Source: Nodosilinea sp. E11
Lineage (GTDB): Bacteria > Cyanobacteriota > Cyanobacteriia > Phormidesmidales > Phormidesmidaceae
DNA: 64,000 bases
Assembly (NCBI RefSeq): GCF_032813545.1
Contig: NZ_CP136520.1
Span: forward strand, 2,598,001-2,662,000
Reading direction: 5' to 3'
Part shown: piece after piece, positions 16,560-24,843 of the stretch
Layout: each line of letters opens with the position of its first letter
Numbering within the stretch: the stretch's first letter is position 1
Notes under the pieces: model-generated
Database searches by the model: none
Told to the model about the DNA's origin: nothing
The model's input: only the letters and a program-made list of their open reading frames with translations
Position numbers and translations under genes: made by a program

Positions 16560-19094
16560 CTACCAGTCCTCCAGCGTGTCGGCATTAGCAGTCAAGGTAC
16601 TGAGCACTGCAGGAGCGGGGTGCATGATCGGTGGCAGAGGTGGCGGCGGTGGTTGACTACTGCCAATATCCGCAGCGGTAACCGTGCCTGCCCTACCCTT
16701 CAGCGCTGTCTCGACGGTATAGGGAATGGGTTCGTCAATGACTTCAGTGGGCAATGCGGTTGAGTCGTCGGGGTCAGGCTGGACAAGGGTTGTTTGAACC
16801 AAGCGGATGTTGGTGAGGCCACTCCCAGAGCGTGAGTCTGCCCGTCTTCGTTTCACGTCTAGCCCGAGGGTTTTCTGGAGCAGGTTCTCCAGGGCAATCG
16901 AGAAATTCTGCATGCTGATGGGTTTCACCCCAACGGCGTCGCAGTATTTGATGTAGTTGGGGTAGAGGCAGATTCGGGAAGAGTTGTTTTTGTCCCCGGT
17001 TTTAGTCCAGGCACCCGGCTCATAGACAATCCATTCGTTCACCCACTGGGCCAGGCTGTCGGTATTGAGCAGGCTATCGGCCTGAAACTGGGCCATGGCC
17101 TCAACCTTAGCCTGTGGATTTTTGATGTAGGCCTCCATCAGTTCGTCGGGCATGGCCATCACCCAGTTGAATACCCCCGGTAGAAATGGGGCCAGCTCCC
17201 CTCGCAGGCCGCCATCGGGGGCAAAGTCGAGTAGTGAGCGCCGCTCATCCTCTGGCACCACCTGCGTGAAATAAACCGGGATCCGCCGCCTAAATAGAGC
17301 ATTGGTGCGATCGCTGGCGATGGTCTCCTTGTTGGTGGCCACCATGACCCAGCCTTCGAGGGTAAAGCCGTCGGTGTAGTCGGCATTTTCACCCTTCCGT
17401 TCCCAGGGGATGTAGTCTTCGCCGGTCATCTGCTTGAGCACATCGACGGCGGTGGGGTTGTAGTCGGCATCAGGGATGAAAATCAACCGTTTGCCCATAA
17501 ACCGAGCTGTTTCAAACCGGCTGCTGGCGATGCGCGATAGGGAGGTGCTGACGGTGTTGGAGCGCCCCAGCAGCGCCTGGATCAGGCGAATCAGGGTGCC
17601 CTTGCCCGTTCCCCCAGGGCCAATCAACTCCAGGTAGCGCTGAAAATCCGTTCGCCCCAGCACCATGGCTTTGATACAAGCCCGGAGCAGCTGCACCACT
17701 AGCTCATCCCCGTTACATGTGGCTTTGAGCCAGTCGAGAACTGGATCGCAGGTCGCGCCGGGGACGTAGTCGTAGGGCAGCTGCCAAGTGAAGCCGTAGG
17801 TAGGGCTGTGGTCTAGCAGGGTATTGTCGGCAATGCGCAAAACGCCATTTTGGAAAGGAATTAGGCCGTAAGACGTTGGCCATGAGCGCACCGATACCCG
17901 CTGACTGAAGAGGTTGACGGTGCTGTCTACCGCAGCCTGGCCATACTCACCGGCAGCACCAGCGGCATCCAGTTCCCGCTGTACCAGCTCCTTGACTTCG
18001 CGATCACTGACCCGCTCCCACCGCCCTTGTTTGTAGGTATAGAAGCTGGAAAAATCCAGCCGATACTTGAGCTGGTCGTTCCAGTGAGACTCCATCAGAG
18101 CGGCTAGTTTGCCCGCTGGGGGCAACGAAATTCCTTTGCGGCCAAAGGTCAAAGCCTCATCAAAGCAGTTGGTGATTGACCATGAACCGGCTAAGGCGTC
18201 TCTGGCCTCGGCTTTGCGGGCTGCAAGCCACTGCTGTCTTTCCGCGTCTCGAAAGGGCTGGAGGGCCAGCCTTCGAAGGAATTGAACATCAGGTTTCTTG
18301 AGTTTGGCGTCGTTCTCTTTTGAGTGGGCCAGGCAAAACGCTTCTACCCGGCTTCTCAACTCGGGACAGTTACGGTCTAGGTGCCAGGTGAGTCGCCACA
18401 GCTTTTTGTAGAGCTGGGTCAAGGTTTCGCAGTGCTTTGGCAGCGGTGCCCGGCTGAGGTAGTCAAGCCAATCGATCAAGAACTGTCGTGGGGCCTGAGC
18501 ATTAGCCAGCAGGTTGTTAAATCCGCTCTGGTCGTAGCCCGAGTTAAAGAACTCAGTAAACCCAGCTTTATCGCCCGCATCTTCTGGGATGAGCGAAATT
18601 TTGCCTTTGAGGTGCAGGCCACCTTTGATGAGCGCTTGAGCCACATTGGCATTGCGCAGGCCGTCAGAGTCGAACACCAAGGTGAGTCCGAGCCCCTGAG
18701 GGAGAATGCTGGGAACGTGGGTGACCCCTGCGATCGCCCCTACCGGCTTACCACCTCGAATAGTGGCCAAGAAAGCATCCTTCCACCCCTCGGTAACGGC
18801 GGCTAAGTCTGATAATTGGCAGCCCTTTGGAATCCAGATGCAGGGCTTGGCTATGCCTTTGCGGGGGCTAAGGTATTTGGGCATGCCAGGGCCAGGGCTG
18901 TCTAACCGCAGTTGCCCAAAGCCGTTGCCAAAAGGGAACCAAATGCCGCTGGTGACATTGTTGGAGTAGCCCAGCAGGGCGATCGCCTCGCGCTGGGAAA
19001 CCGACCGCACACCGTAGTCTTTAACAGCCTGATCAATTTCTGCTGGTGTCCAGCCGTCGTCCCCAAAGTGCTGTTGGTGGAGAGTGTTTAGCAT
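16560..19094 (-). CDS. D5-type primase/helicase with TOPRIM-like N-terminal domain
   Basis: An 844-residue replication protein. The N-terminal third holds a TOPRIM/DUF3854-like region (AVTEGWKDAFLATIRGGKPV with the Glu, LTLVFDSDG with the Asp). The C-terminal half is a D5/poxvirus-type superfamily 3 helicase: a D5_N region, then Walker A GPGGTGKGT, Walker B-like RLIFIPDAD and WVMVATN (sensor Asn). Such fusions prime and unwind the DNA of phages, satellites and plasmids. The start at 19094 is chosen because a GAGGTG ribosome-binding site precedes it; an upstream in-frame ATG lacks one. It indicates the island can replicate itself after excision. Confidence 0.88.
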   Translation of the reverse strand: MLNTLHQQHFGDDGWTPAEIDQAVKDYGVRSVSQREAIALLGYSNNVTSGIWFPFGNGFGQLRLDSPGPGMPKYLSPRKGIAKPCIWIPKGCQLSDLAAVTEGWKDAFLATIRGGKPVGAIAGVTHVPSILPQGLGLTLVFDSDGLRNANVAQALIKGGLHLKGKISLIPEDAGDKAGFTEFFNSGYDQSGFNNLLANAQAPRQFLIDWLDYLSRAPLPKHCETLTQLYKKLWRLTWHLDRNCPELRSRVEAFCLAHSKENDAKLKKPDVQFLRRLALQPFRDAERQQWLAARKAEARDALAGSWSITNCFDEALTFGRKGISLPPAGKLAALMESHWNDQLKYRLDFSSFYTYKQGRWERVSDREVKELVQRELDAAGAAGEYGQAAVDSTVNLFSQRVSVRSWPTSYGLIPFQNGVLRIADNTLLDHSPTYGFTWQLPYDYVPGATCDPVLDWLKATCNGDELVVQLLRACIKAMVLGRTDFQRYLELIGPGGTGKGTLIRLIQALLGRSNTVSTSLSRIASSRFETARFMGKRLIFIPDADYNPTAVDVLKQMTGEDYIPWERKGENADYTDGFTLEGWVMVATNKETIASDRTNALFRRRIPVYFTQVVPEDERRSLLDFAPDGGLRGELAPFLPGVFNWVMAMPDELMEAYIKNPQAKVEAMAQFQADSLLNTDSLAQWVNEWIVYEPGAWTKTGDKNNSSRICLYPNYIKYCDAVGVKPISMQNFSIALENLLQKTLGLDVKRRRADSRSGSGLTNIRLVQTTLVQPDPDDSTALPTEVIDEPIPYTVETALKGRAGTVTAADIGSSQPPPPPLPPIMHPAPAVLSTLTANADTLEDW

Positions 19095-19357
19095 AGCTGC
19101 ACCTCGCAGAGGGGGCGAGCTGTACAAAGCCTACTGTCGGGTCTCTTCTGAAGAGAAGGGAGTAAGGATAATTGGCGTCTATGCTGGATCCGTTTTTCTG
19201 CTCCTGATAGAGTTATAGTCTCTCTCAGCGGTGCTAAACTTGGCGTAGGCATTCTGGTTGGCCTAAGGCCTCTAGAATTGCCATTACCAGCCCCCTGCCG
19301 GTAATATTTTTGGTTCATGGGGAATACCTCTAGTTTAGGGCGAACCCCTTGGAGGAG

Positions 19358-19457
19358 ACCCGGTTCACGTTCCCATTGCTTCCCGGCGCTGGACGTGAGT
19401 CGGGTTTTCTCTTTGGGGAAGGAGCGCTGCCATTGCTTCCCGGTGCTGGACACTCCT
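19358..19457. repeat. Twin hairpins presenting the same 22-nt loop
   Basis: A 22-bp sequence CCATTGCTTCCCGG(C/T)GCTGGAC occurs at 19373-19394 and 19430-19451, and each copy sits in the loop of a different stem. Hairpin 1 pairs ACCCGGTTCACGT (19358-19370) with ACGTGAGTCGGGT (19393-19405). Hairpin 2 pairs AGGAGCG (19420-19426) with CACTCCT (19451-19457). The stems differ while the loops are conserved, which suggests selection on an RNA or single-stranded DNA structure. The 550-bp gap between the RHH gene and the primase contains no ORF that I can support. Confidence 0.55.
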
Positions 19458-19646
19458 GGTTACAGACCTCATCTCTTCGCCAAAGGCCGCAAAGCCTTGC
19501 AGGATATGCGGAGAGATTGGGTTGAGCAGTTGTAGAACGACTGGGAACCTCCTTTTTTCAGGACGTAAACAAACACTTCAGCGGATGGCCAACGACGGCC
19601 TTAAAGTTGGTCATAGCCTGGTTTGAGCGAGATGCTTGCCCCATCG

Positions 19647-19823
19647 CTACCCTTCCTTGTTCGTCTGCATATCCAGCCCTGCTGAGGGCTGCTGATCTAA
19701 CAGCAGCTTCAGAGCTGCTCGTACTGCTTTGGAGCGATCTCCGTAATGGGGCACAACCCGATCTAGGTCGGCAAGTTCGCTGTTGCTCAAACGAAGGTTG
19801 ACGACATTGGAGAGAATTTGCAT
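19647..19823 (-). CDS. Ribbon-helix-helix (CopG/ParD-like) DNA-binding protein
   Basis: A 58-residue gene on the minus strand. The translation begins MQILSNVVNLRLSNSELADL and continues DRVVPHYGDRSKAVRAALKL. It contains the RHH pattern: a short beta strand (VVNLRLS), a helix, and the turn with RSKAVRAALKLLL. A GGTGA ribosome-binding site lies 8 nt upstream. It reads toward the primase and may repress the replication operon, as CopG does on small plasmids; a ParD-type antitoxin is also possible, but no toxin partner is adjacent. Confidence 0.75.
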   Translation of the reverse strand: MQILSNVVNLRLSNSELADLDRVVPHYGDRSKAVRAALKLLLDQQPSAGLDMQTNKEG

Positions 19824-19839
19824 TTGCTTTTCACCAAGC

Positions 19840-19940
19840 GATGTAAGACATCATACACATTCAGATAAAGATTGAGTTGTCCTTGAAAGCTATAGAATCC
19901 CAGTTTCAAAAACTATGTCCAAAAATGTCTAACCATGTCC
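19840..19940. promoter_or_regulatory. Candidate operator upstream of the RHH gene
   Basis: Just upstream of the RHH start is the dyad GATGT-AAG-ACATC (19840-19852). Further up, three ATGTC(C/T) motifs are spaced exactly 10 bp apart (19915, 19925, 19935). RHH proteins typically bind such phased short repeats in their own promoters. From here to 20309 (about 370 bp) I see no gene. Confidence 0.45.
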
Positions 19941-20309
19941 AAAGTCACCCAACACGAATTCTAAAGCCCTTGCCTTTCGTCCTCTTCGGGCGTTTCCCGC
20001 GATCCCAAAATCGCCATCAAATCATAAACATGATGCCAGCAACTAATGAATCTTGACTGGCAAATTACTTGAGTCGCTGCAAATTATCTCGACAAAAATC
20101 AACTTCTTGATTGCAAGAAATGGTCTACTTTCGATCAACTCTAACAAGTTGAGCTACTGAAGGCCGGAAGTTTAAACTCTGTGACTGAATACCGCACCTC
20201 ATGCCATAAGGTGCGACGCAATTCAACCGGTGGGTATCAACAGCTTGAGCCAGTATCGTTTTGGGCAATCAGCGAGTCCAGAGCAAAGGCCAACAGGCCT
20301 TTAACAGGG

Positions 20310-20744
20310 CTAAACCGTCACGACTTGACGAGACTTCCATGCCTCATAAGCTGCCACATCACCCCCAAAGGAATCGGGAGAGACGATAGCCGGAGCCGTC
20401 TCTACCCAAGGATTTTCATTCTCTGGCAGTGGCTCATAAGCACAGTAAGCAATGACCACGTCATCCATCGCTTCTTGGCCGGTGTTGCCTACATACTCAT
20501 CAACTCTGCTTACGCGCCAGGCCGAGAGCCGTTGATGGGTTACCCCGCCACGATGATCGAAGGTGGCCGCTACATCATCGTGCTTAAACTCGGGCAAGCG
20601 ATAACCCACCTCTGGAGCTGAGCCGTTGGAGTAGTCGAAGTGCTGCCCTAACAAGTCAGTGAGTGACCCGCTGGGTTCCAGGGTGCGAGCTTCCCACCCC
20701 GGAGCACTGGAATCGTCGGCTTTGAAAATAACTAGGCGGCTCAT
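20310..20744 (-). CDS. Unknown 144-residue protein
   Basis: Acidic and soluble, with no recognised domain. Visible stretches are MSRLVIFKADDSSAPGWEAR at the start and YCAYEPLPENENPWVETAPA near the end. There is no signal peptide or membrane segment. It is third in a minus-strand operon behind a 69-residue protein and an RHH protein, each overlapping by 4 nt, so it is almost certainly expressed. It may be an accessory to the RHH regulator. No function is proposed. Confidence 0.55.
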   Translation of the reverse strand: MSRLVIFKADDSSAPGWEARTLEPSGSLTDLLGQHFDYSNGSAPEVGYRLPEFKHDDVAATFDHRGGVTHQRLSAWRVSRVDEYVGNTGQEAMDDVVIAYCAYEPLPENENPWVETAPAIVSPDSFGGDVAAYEAWKSRQVVTV

Positions 20745-20950
20745 TGGTCACTACCTCCTGAGAAGTCCAGCGCGCTCTTCGGGAATTGGGCATCACCATC
20801 AAAGATACACTCCACCACCAGCGGGTCACGAGCTGCGATTCGTCGCCGTGCCTCTAGCAGTGTCCAGCCATACTTGGCTGCCATCTTGCGACAACAATCT
20901 TCATTCACGGCAAAGTGGCTGGTCGTGCTGCGATCACTGCTCTGAGTCAT
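20741..20950 (-). CDS. Unknown 69-residue protein
   Basis: A small soluble protein (SHFAVNEDCCRKMAAKYGWT, then LLEARRRIAARDPLVVECIF). The helical, Arg-rich middle might bind nucleic acid, but no family is recognised. Its start overlaps the stop of the RHH gene (ATGA), and its stop overlaps the next start, showing a tightly coupled three-gene operon. Confidence 0.55.
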   Translation of the reverse strand: MTQSSDRSTTSHFAVNEDCCRKMAAKYGWTLLEARRRIAARDPLVVECIFDGDAQFPKSALDFSGGSDQ

Positions 20951-21159
20951 GATTTACCCCCCTTACCCGACTGAGGTTGGTCGGGTTCTAGGGTCTTAAA
21001 TTCGTTGCTTGCTTTTGCCTGCCTGATTCCAGTCTCTATAAGGAATGCAGCCAGATTAGCTGTAGGACGGCCCTGGTACTGTGCCCACGCCTCAAGATCA
21101 GCAACGACTGTATCAGGCAAAGTGACCAGAACTCGTTTAGACACAATGTTTACGTTCAT
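20947..21159 (-). CDS. Ribbon-helix-helix-type regulator
   Basis: A 70-residue protein starting MNVNIVSKRVLVTLPDTVVA. The strand KRVLVTLPDTV, the helix DLEAWAQYQGRPTANLAAFL and the short following helix match the CopG/Arc fold. The start at 21159 is preferred because GGAGGTG lies just upstream; an in-frame ATG six codons earlier overlaps that site. It leads the minus-strand operon and is divergent from the 21374 operon, sharing a promoter region rich in dyads. It is a probable autorepressor and switch between the two operons. Confidence 0.7.
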   Translation of the reverse strand: MNVNIVSKRVLVTLPDTVVADLEAWAQYQGRPTANLAAFLIETGIRQAKASNEFKTLEPDQPQSGKGGKS

Positions 21160-21218
21160 AGCATTACGCACCTCCATGTTACGCAGGGTTAGCTCGTCCT
21201 GAACAAATGATATCTTTT

Positions 21219-21380
21219 AGATCCCTGTAGATATCTATTCGATATTAATTTATATCGTTCATATGCTATCACTGTAGCAGGCGAGTGGAACGAACTGGAA
21301 CAAATCAGTTCCACTAAACCGCTCAAAGCATTGATGTACCGAAGTTCCAACCTGTAACAAGAGGTGTAACGACGTGGAAC
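21219..21380. promoter_or_regulatory. Divergent promoter region with GGAAC and AT-rich dyads
   Basis: The ~200 bp between two divergent operons hold CGATAT-TAATTT-ATATCG (21240-21257), two AGATATC-type sites, and five GGAAC/GTTCC motifs. Two of these form TGGAAC-AAATCA-GTTCCA (21296-21313), nested in GTGGAAC...GTTCCAC (21285-21314). The last GTGGAAC (21374-21380) includes the GTG start codon. At least one of the flanking HTH/RHH proteins probably binds here. Confidence 0.6.
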
Positions 21381-21892
21381 GTGAACCGCTATCGATTCGT
21401 AAGTTTGCCGAGGTCTGTGGGGTGTCTCACACCGAAATAGGCCGCAAGATGACCGCCCTGGGTATCTCAGGCACACCCCAGGGCAAAGGATTACCCACGC
21501 TACTCAGCCCAGCTGAGCAAGACAAAATCGCCGCTGTGCTGTTTATCCCTGCCGAACCACCCACGCCCCCTGCGCAGCATGTCGAAGTGTTGGGCAGTGG
21601 TTTATCGGTTTACACGCCCCCGCAGCTGGCGACTCGGGGCGTCAACAGCGAGCTCAGTCGCCACCTGCAACAGCGGCAGCTCACCCAGGCGCTGGGAGCC
21701 TTTAAGGGCAATCAGGCCAGCTTTAGGAATGCCCTGCTGGGGATGGCGGCTGAGTCGGGTCGCCAACTGGGCCATGAAATGGCCGTTACCGAGATGAACA
21801 CCGCTCTAGCCACTCACGCGCAACTGCAACAAACGGTGGGAAAAGAGTTAGGCGTCGTCGCAGATACGCCCGATACCGCTGCTGCTGGTTAG
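21374..21892 (+). CDS. HTH-type regulator leading the membrane-ATPase operon
   Basis: A 172-residue protein with GTG start (VEREPLSIRKFAEVCGVSHT). The N-terminal ~45 residues form a helix-turn-helix similar to excisionase/MerR-like heads (KFAEVCGVSHTEIGRKMTAL). A Pro-rich linker and a C-terminal helical region (QQRQLTQALGAFKGNQASFR, then NALLGMAAESGRQLGHEMAV) probably mediate oligomerisation. A GTAACAAGAGGTG stretch precedes the start. Likely autoregulatory through the GGAAC dyads that overlap its start. The family is not named with confidence. Confidence 0.6.
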   Translation: MEREPLSIRKFAEVCGVSHTEIGRKMTALGISGTPQGKGLPTLLSPAEQDKIAAVLFIPAEPPTPPAQHVEVLGSGLSVYTPPQLATRGVNSELSRHLQQRQLTQALGAFKGNQASFRNALLGMAAESGRQLGHEMAVTEMNTALATHAQLQQTVGKELGVVADTPDTAAAG

Positions 21893-21955
21893 TGGGTTTA
21901 GCCCTGATAACCGCCGTTTTCATCCTGTTGACGCCCTAATTCTGGTTATAACGCC

Positions 21956-22618
21956 ATGGAAGCCAAATTCACTCCCCCTGCCGTCCCCCTCGAATACCGT
22001 CGCGAGGTCGTTGGCGGTGCATCACCCATCCAAAACATCTACCTAACCCCCGTTCCCTGGTGGCAAAACCGCCGTTACTGGGCTGCTGGTGGCATTGCGG
22101 TGGCCGCCCTCTCCGGCATTGCCTTTGCCTTCGCCCAGTCAGGCCGAACAGGCGACGAGGGCACATACCAGAGCGAACAACCCGCCCCCAACTACCAGAA
22201 CGTGCTGGCCGCCGCCCAAGACCGACTCTCGGGCAACTACGAAGACAGCCGCCTGGTGCTGGCCGATGTGAACCGTGCGGTTTTGAATAACGAGGCCTAT
22301 CGCTACCGCCAGCAGGCGGAACAGGCGGTTTTGAAGCCCACTGACCCCTGCTACCAGCAGCAGCTCATTTGCCCCCTCAACCGTTACCAGCGCGATGCCC
22401 AGGTGATGTTGGATACGGCTAAGGGCGATCGCGATTGGCGACAGGCGAATGCAGCGCTCTTTAGAGTCGAGGCCGTAGAGGTGGCGCGGTCAATGGCGGC
22501 GCTGCCCCAAGACCCGCCGACCAATCTGGCGGTGGTGGCGATTGAGAACCTGGTGCAGTACCACGACCGCCAACACTCTTTGTCTGAAGAGGTGCAGGCC
22601 CATGAAGTTAGAGACTAA
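21956..22618 (+). CDS. Single-span membrane protein of unknown function
   Basis: A 220-residue protein with one transmembrane segment at about residues 42-60 (YWAAGGIAVAALSGIAFAFA). A ~40-residue cytoplasmic head precedes it, and a mainly helical domain of about 150 residues with a Cys pair (DPCYQQQLICPLNRYQ) follows. The helical tail has a TPR-like look (LAAAQDRLSGNYEDSRLVLA). Its end overlaps the start of the ATPase gene by 17 nt, which implies coupled synthesis and probably a complex. No known family recognised. Confidence 0.6.
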   Translation: MEAKFTPPAVPLEYRREVVGGASPIQNIYLTPVPWWQNRRYWAAGGIAVAALSGIAFAFAQSGRTGDEGTYQSEQPAPNYQNVLAAAQDRLSGNYEDSRLVLADVNRAVLNNEAYRYRQQAEQAVLKPTDPCYQQQLICPLNRYQRDAQVMLDTAKGDRDWRQANAALFRVEAVEVARSMAALPQDPPTNLAVVAIENLVQYHDRQHSLSEEVQAHEVRD

Positions 22619-23870
22619 CCATCTGCTCTATGGCTCTATTGGGGCGGCGGCTCTGGGGCTGTTCTGTGGGCTGCAACGGCCTGCCAGCAACCTTACTCCG
22701 GCTGACCTGGAGGCCTTTGCCAATGGGGCTCAGATTCGCTACGAGAAAACCTATCCCTATCTGCCTGCGGCGATTGCCTTTGGAGCTGTGGCCGTCGGTT
22801 GTGGGGTGGCTTGGGCGTTGAGTGGGGAGCAGCCCAAAGTCGCCATCGCAGGCCCCCCCATTCAACCCGAGCCGCAGGGCTGGAATGGGCAGGTGCCTTT
22901 CGCTGGAGCGACTGAGTCCTTTCGGGTAGGCAACCCTGCCGCTATTCTCGCGGCTCGTATGCGGCCTACCCTGATTTCAGCCAATCCTCGGGTGGGCAAG
23001 GGGCTGACGGTGGCCCATGCCTACCGCCAGGCCCAGGTGAAACAGGGCGCTGTGGTGTGGGTGATTCAGCCCAAGTACCACCCCAAGGAGCACGGCTACT
23101 GGGAGCAGGCCGACAACGTGCTCGGCTTCATGGCTGATTCTCTAGAGAGTAAGGAGGACATCGACGACATCTGCGAGCAGATGCAGCGGTTCATCTTCGC
23201 CTGGCGGCAGCTGCCCCAGCGGCCCAAGGTGCTGATCATCGATGAGCTGGCGATGATGAAGACGGCTTTCAAGGCCTGGTACGACGGGTTCCTCAAGTCG
23301 CAGCTCACGATGGAGCTGTCGTCGGGAGAGACGGACGACCGCGCTCTGTGGGCCATTACTCAGTCGTCGCTGGTAAGCGATATCGGGGTCAGCGGTGGCA
23401 TGAGAGCCACGTTTGACCTGCTCACGATTCAGACGCCCAGCAGCCAGAGCCATCTGGAGAGTCTGCGCAAGTCTGACACCAGCATTCCGCCGATTGAGGA
23501 TGAGGTGATTTTTGAGCGATCGTTCTCGCCCAAGCAGGCGGTCTTCTACCACTCAGAAATCAAGGAATGGCTGCCGATGGTGGCCTATGAAGTGCCCGAA
23601 CTAAGTTCGGCCTCGATAACCGGCGGCATAACTCGCGGTAACCACTGCACAGCAATGGATACAGCCGAATCGGTTACAAACCGAACCGAGTTTCAAAAGG
23701 CCTCCCAGGGGCTAGATCTGCCCCTGATCATCGCCGTAACCAACGCCCTGGCCCAGGGGATGTCGCGCTCGAAGGTGATCAAGGAGGTGCTGGGCTACCA
23801 AGGGCACAAGTACCAGGAGGGCTGCGACTTGTTCGACCGCATCAAATCCATCATTGAGGAAAATTCCTAA
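22602..23870 (+). CDS. Membrane-anchored P-loop ATPase (HerA/FtsK/T4CP-like architecture)
   Basis: A 422-residue protein starting MKLETNHLLYGSIGAAALGL. Two N-terminal transmembrane segments (about 7-22 and 55-72) are followed by a P-loop ATPase: a Walker A-like SANPRVGKGLT (noncanonical, Gly in place of Ser/Thr after the Lys), Walker B KVLIIDELAMM, and sensor-like ALWAITQSS. The C-terminal ~80 residues look like a winged helix (ALAQGMSRSKVIKEVLGYQG). Two TMs plus a motor resemble type IV coupling proteins and FtsK-like DNA pumps. That likeness is architectural and does not prove DNA transfer. The tail overlaps the next start by one base (TAATG). Confidence 0.65.
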   Translation: MKLETNHLLYGSIGAAALGLFCGLQRPASNLTPADLEAFANGAQIRYEKTYPYLPAAIAFGAVAVGCGVAWALSGEQPKVAIAGPPIQPEPQGWNGQVPFAGATESFRVGNPAAILAARMRPTLISANPRVGKGLTVAHAYRQAQVKQGAVVWVIQPKYHPKEHGYWEQADNVLGFMADSLESKEDIDDICEQMQRFIFAWRQLPQRPKVLIIDELAMMKTAFKAWYDGFLKSQLTMELSSGETDDRALWAITQSSLVSDIGVSGGMRATFDLLTIQTPSSQSHLESLRKSDTSIPPIEDEVIFERSFSPKQAVFYHSEIKEWLPMVAYEVPELSSASITGGITRGNHCTAMDTAESVTNRTEFQKASQGLDLPLIIAVTNALAQGMSRSKVIKEVLGYQGHKYQEGCDLFDRIKSIIEENS

Positions 23871-24418
23871 TGGCTAGCTCTAAGAACAATCAACTCGCCA
23901 ACGGCAACAACGGCCCTGAGATCATCGACGGGCAAATCATCGACATCACACCTCAGCTCAGCTCGCCAGGGCGGGGCAGCGGCGTTCAGCTCGCGCCGCG
24001 CAATGCCATGCGCTCTAACGTGCAGGATGGCGGCTGGTTCGATGCCACCAGCGGCAAGCGCAAGCCGATCTTTGTCATCACGCCCACGACCGATCCCTGG
24101 AGCATTTTCCCGGTGATTCGCAGCGGCCTCAGCTGTTTGCGGAACCACCCGTTACAGACGATGGGTGGGGCCTTCATCAGCGTGTGGGGCGGGTTGTTTG
24201 TGCTCTCAGCAGGGCTGAATGTGCTGCAAGGTTCGGCGGTCAAAGCCGGGGGCGACATCTGGAATCCGGTGGTAGCTGGGACTAACTTTGGGGCCATGTT
24301 GGTGGTGCCCACCCAGAGCATTGCGGGCAGCGCTCATAAGGTGTTGACCGGGGAAGAGCGGGTGGGACAGCCCATTGAAACCCGTCCCTACACTCGCGCT
24401 GTGAAGGTCGGGGAGTAG
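23870..24418 (+). CDS. Small membrane protein of unknown function
   Basis: A 182-residue protein. The first ~85 residues are polar and probably cytoplasmic. A hydrophobic region at about 95-120 (GGAFISVWGGLFVLSAGLNV) and a weaker one at about 135-150 suggest one or two membrane spans. No known domain. It is coupled to the ATPase gene upstream by a TAATG overlap and lies 2 nt from the next gene. Confidence 0.55.
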   Translation: MASSKNNQLANGNNGPEIIDGQIIDITPQLSSPGRGSGVQLAPRNAMRSNVQDGGWFDATSGKRKPIFVITPTTDPWSIFPVIRSGLSCLRNHPLQTMGGAFISVWGGLFVLSAGLNVLQGSAVKAGGDIWNPVVAGTNFGAMLVVPTQSIAGSAHKVLTGEERVGQPIETRPYTRAVKVGE

Positions 24419-24420
24419 CA

Positions 24421-24843
24421 ATGCTGTTCTGGCGGTTTAGAACTCGGTATCTGCTGGCCCTGGCGGCGTTGTTCGTCGGGGCCGCGTTTTTAGACCTGAA
24501 GCAGCCGGGCCGGGGGCAGTTCTACAACCCAGTCTATGGGGTGAGGTCGTGGGTCAACACCCATCAGCCTGCGGCGTGGCAGATGGTGAATCGCCTTTCT
24601 GGCGAGGATACCCGCCTGCAAGCCTGCGTAGCGGTGGCTCCTGACCCGGTTACCCTCGATGCGACGAAAGCCGAGCTGCGCAAGGCGCTGGTGGGGGAAT
24701 CGGAGGCGATCGCTTTGGAGTGGCTGGGGCAGCCTGCCTGTGCCCTGGGTAACGGGGTCTACCGCTGGGCTTTGGACAACGGCCTGGCCCTTGATGTGAC
24801 GGTGACAGAGGGGGAGGTGACCCACAGTGAACTCAACCGTTAA
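24421..24843 (+). CDS. Small exported or membrane-anchored protein
   Basis: A 140-residue protein with a positively charged N-terminus and a hydrophobic helix (RFRTRYLLALAALFVGAAFL), consistent with a signal anchor. The remainder would face the periplasm and has two Cys residues (LQACVAVAP, GQPACALG) that could form a disulphide. No family recognised. Its end overlaps the peptidoglycan hydrolase gene by 17 nt. Confidence 0.55.
   Translation: MLFWRFRTRYLLALAALFVGAAFLDLKQPGRGQFYNPVYGVRSWVNTHQPAAWQMVNRLSGEDTRLQACVAVAPDPVTLDATKAELRKALVGESEAIALEWLGQPACALGNGVYRWALDNGLALDVTVTEGEVTHSELNR

Noticed and set aside
19607..19801. Plus-strand 64-codon ORF
   Set aside because: It is antisense to the 58-residue RHH gene, which has a ribosome-binding site and a recognisable fold.
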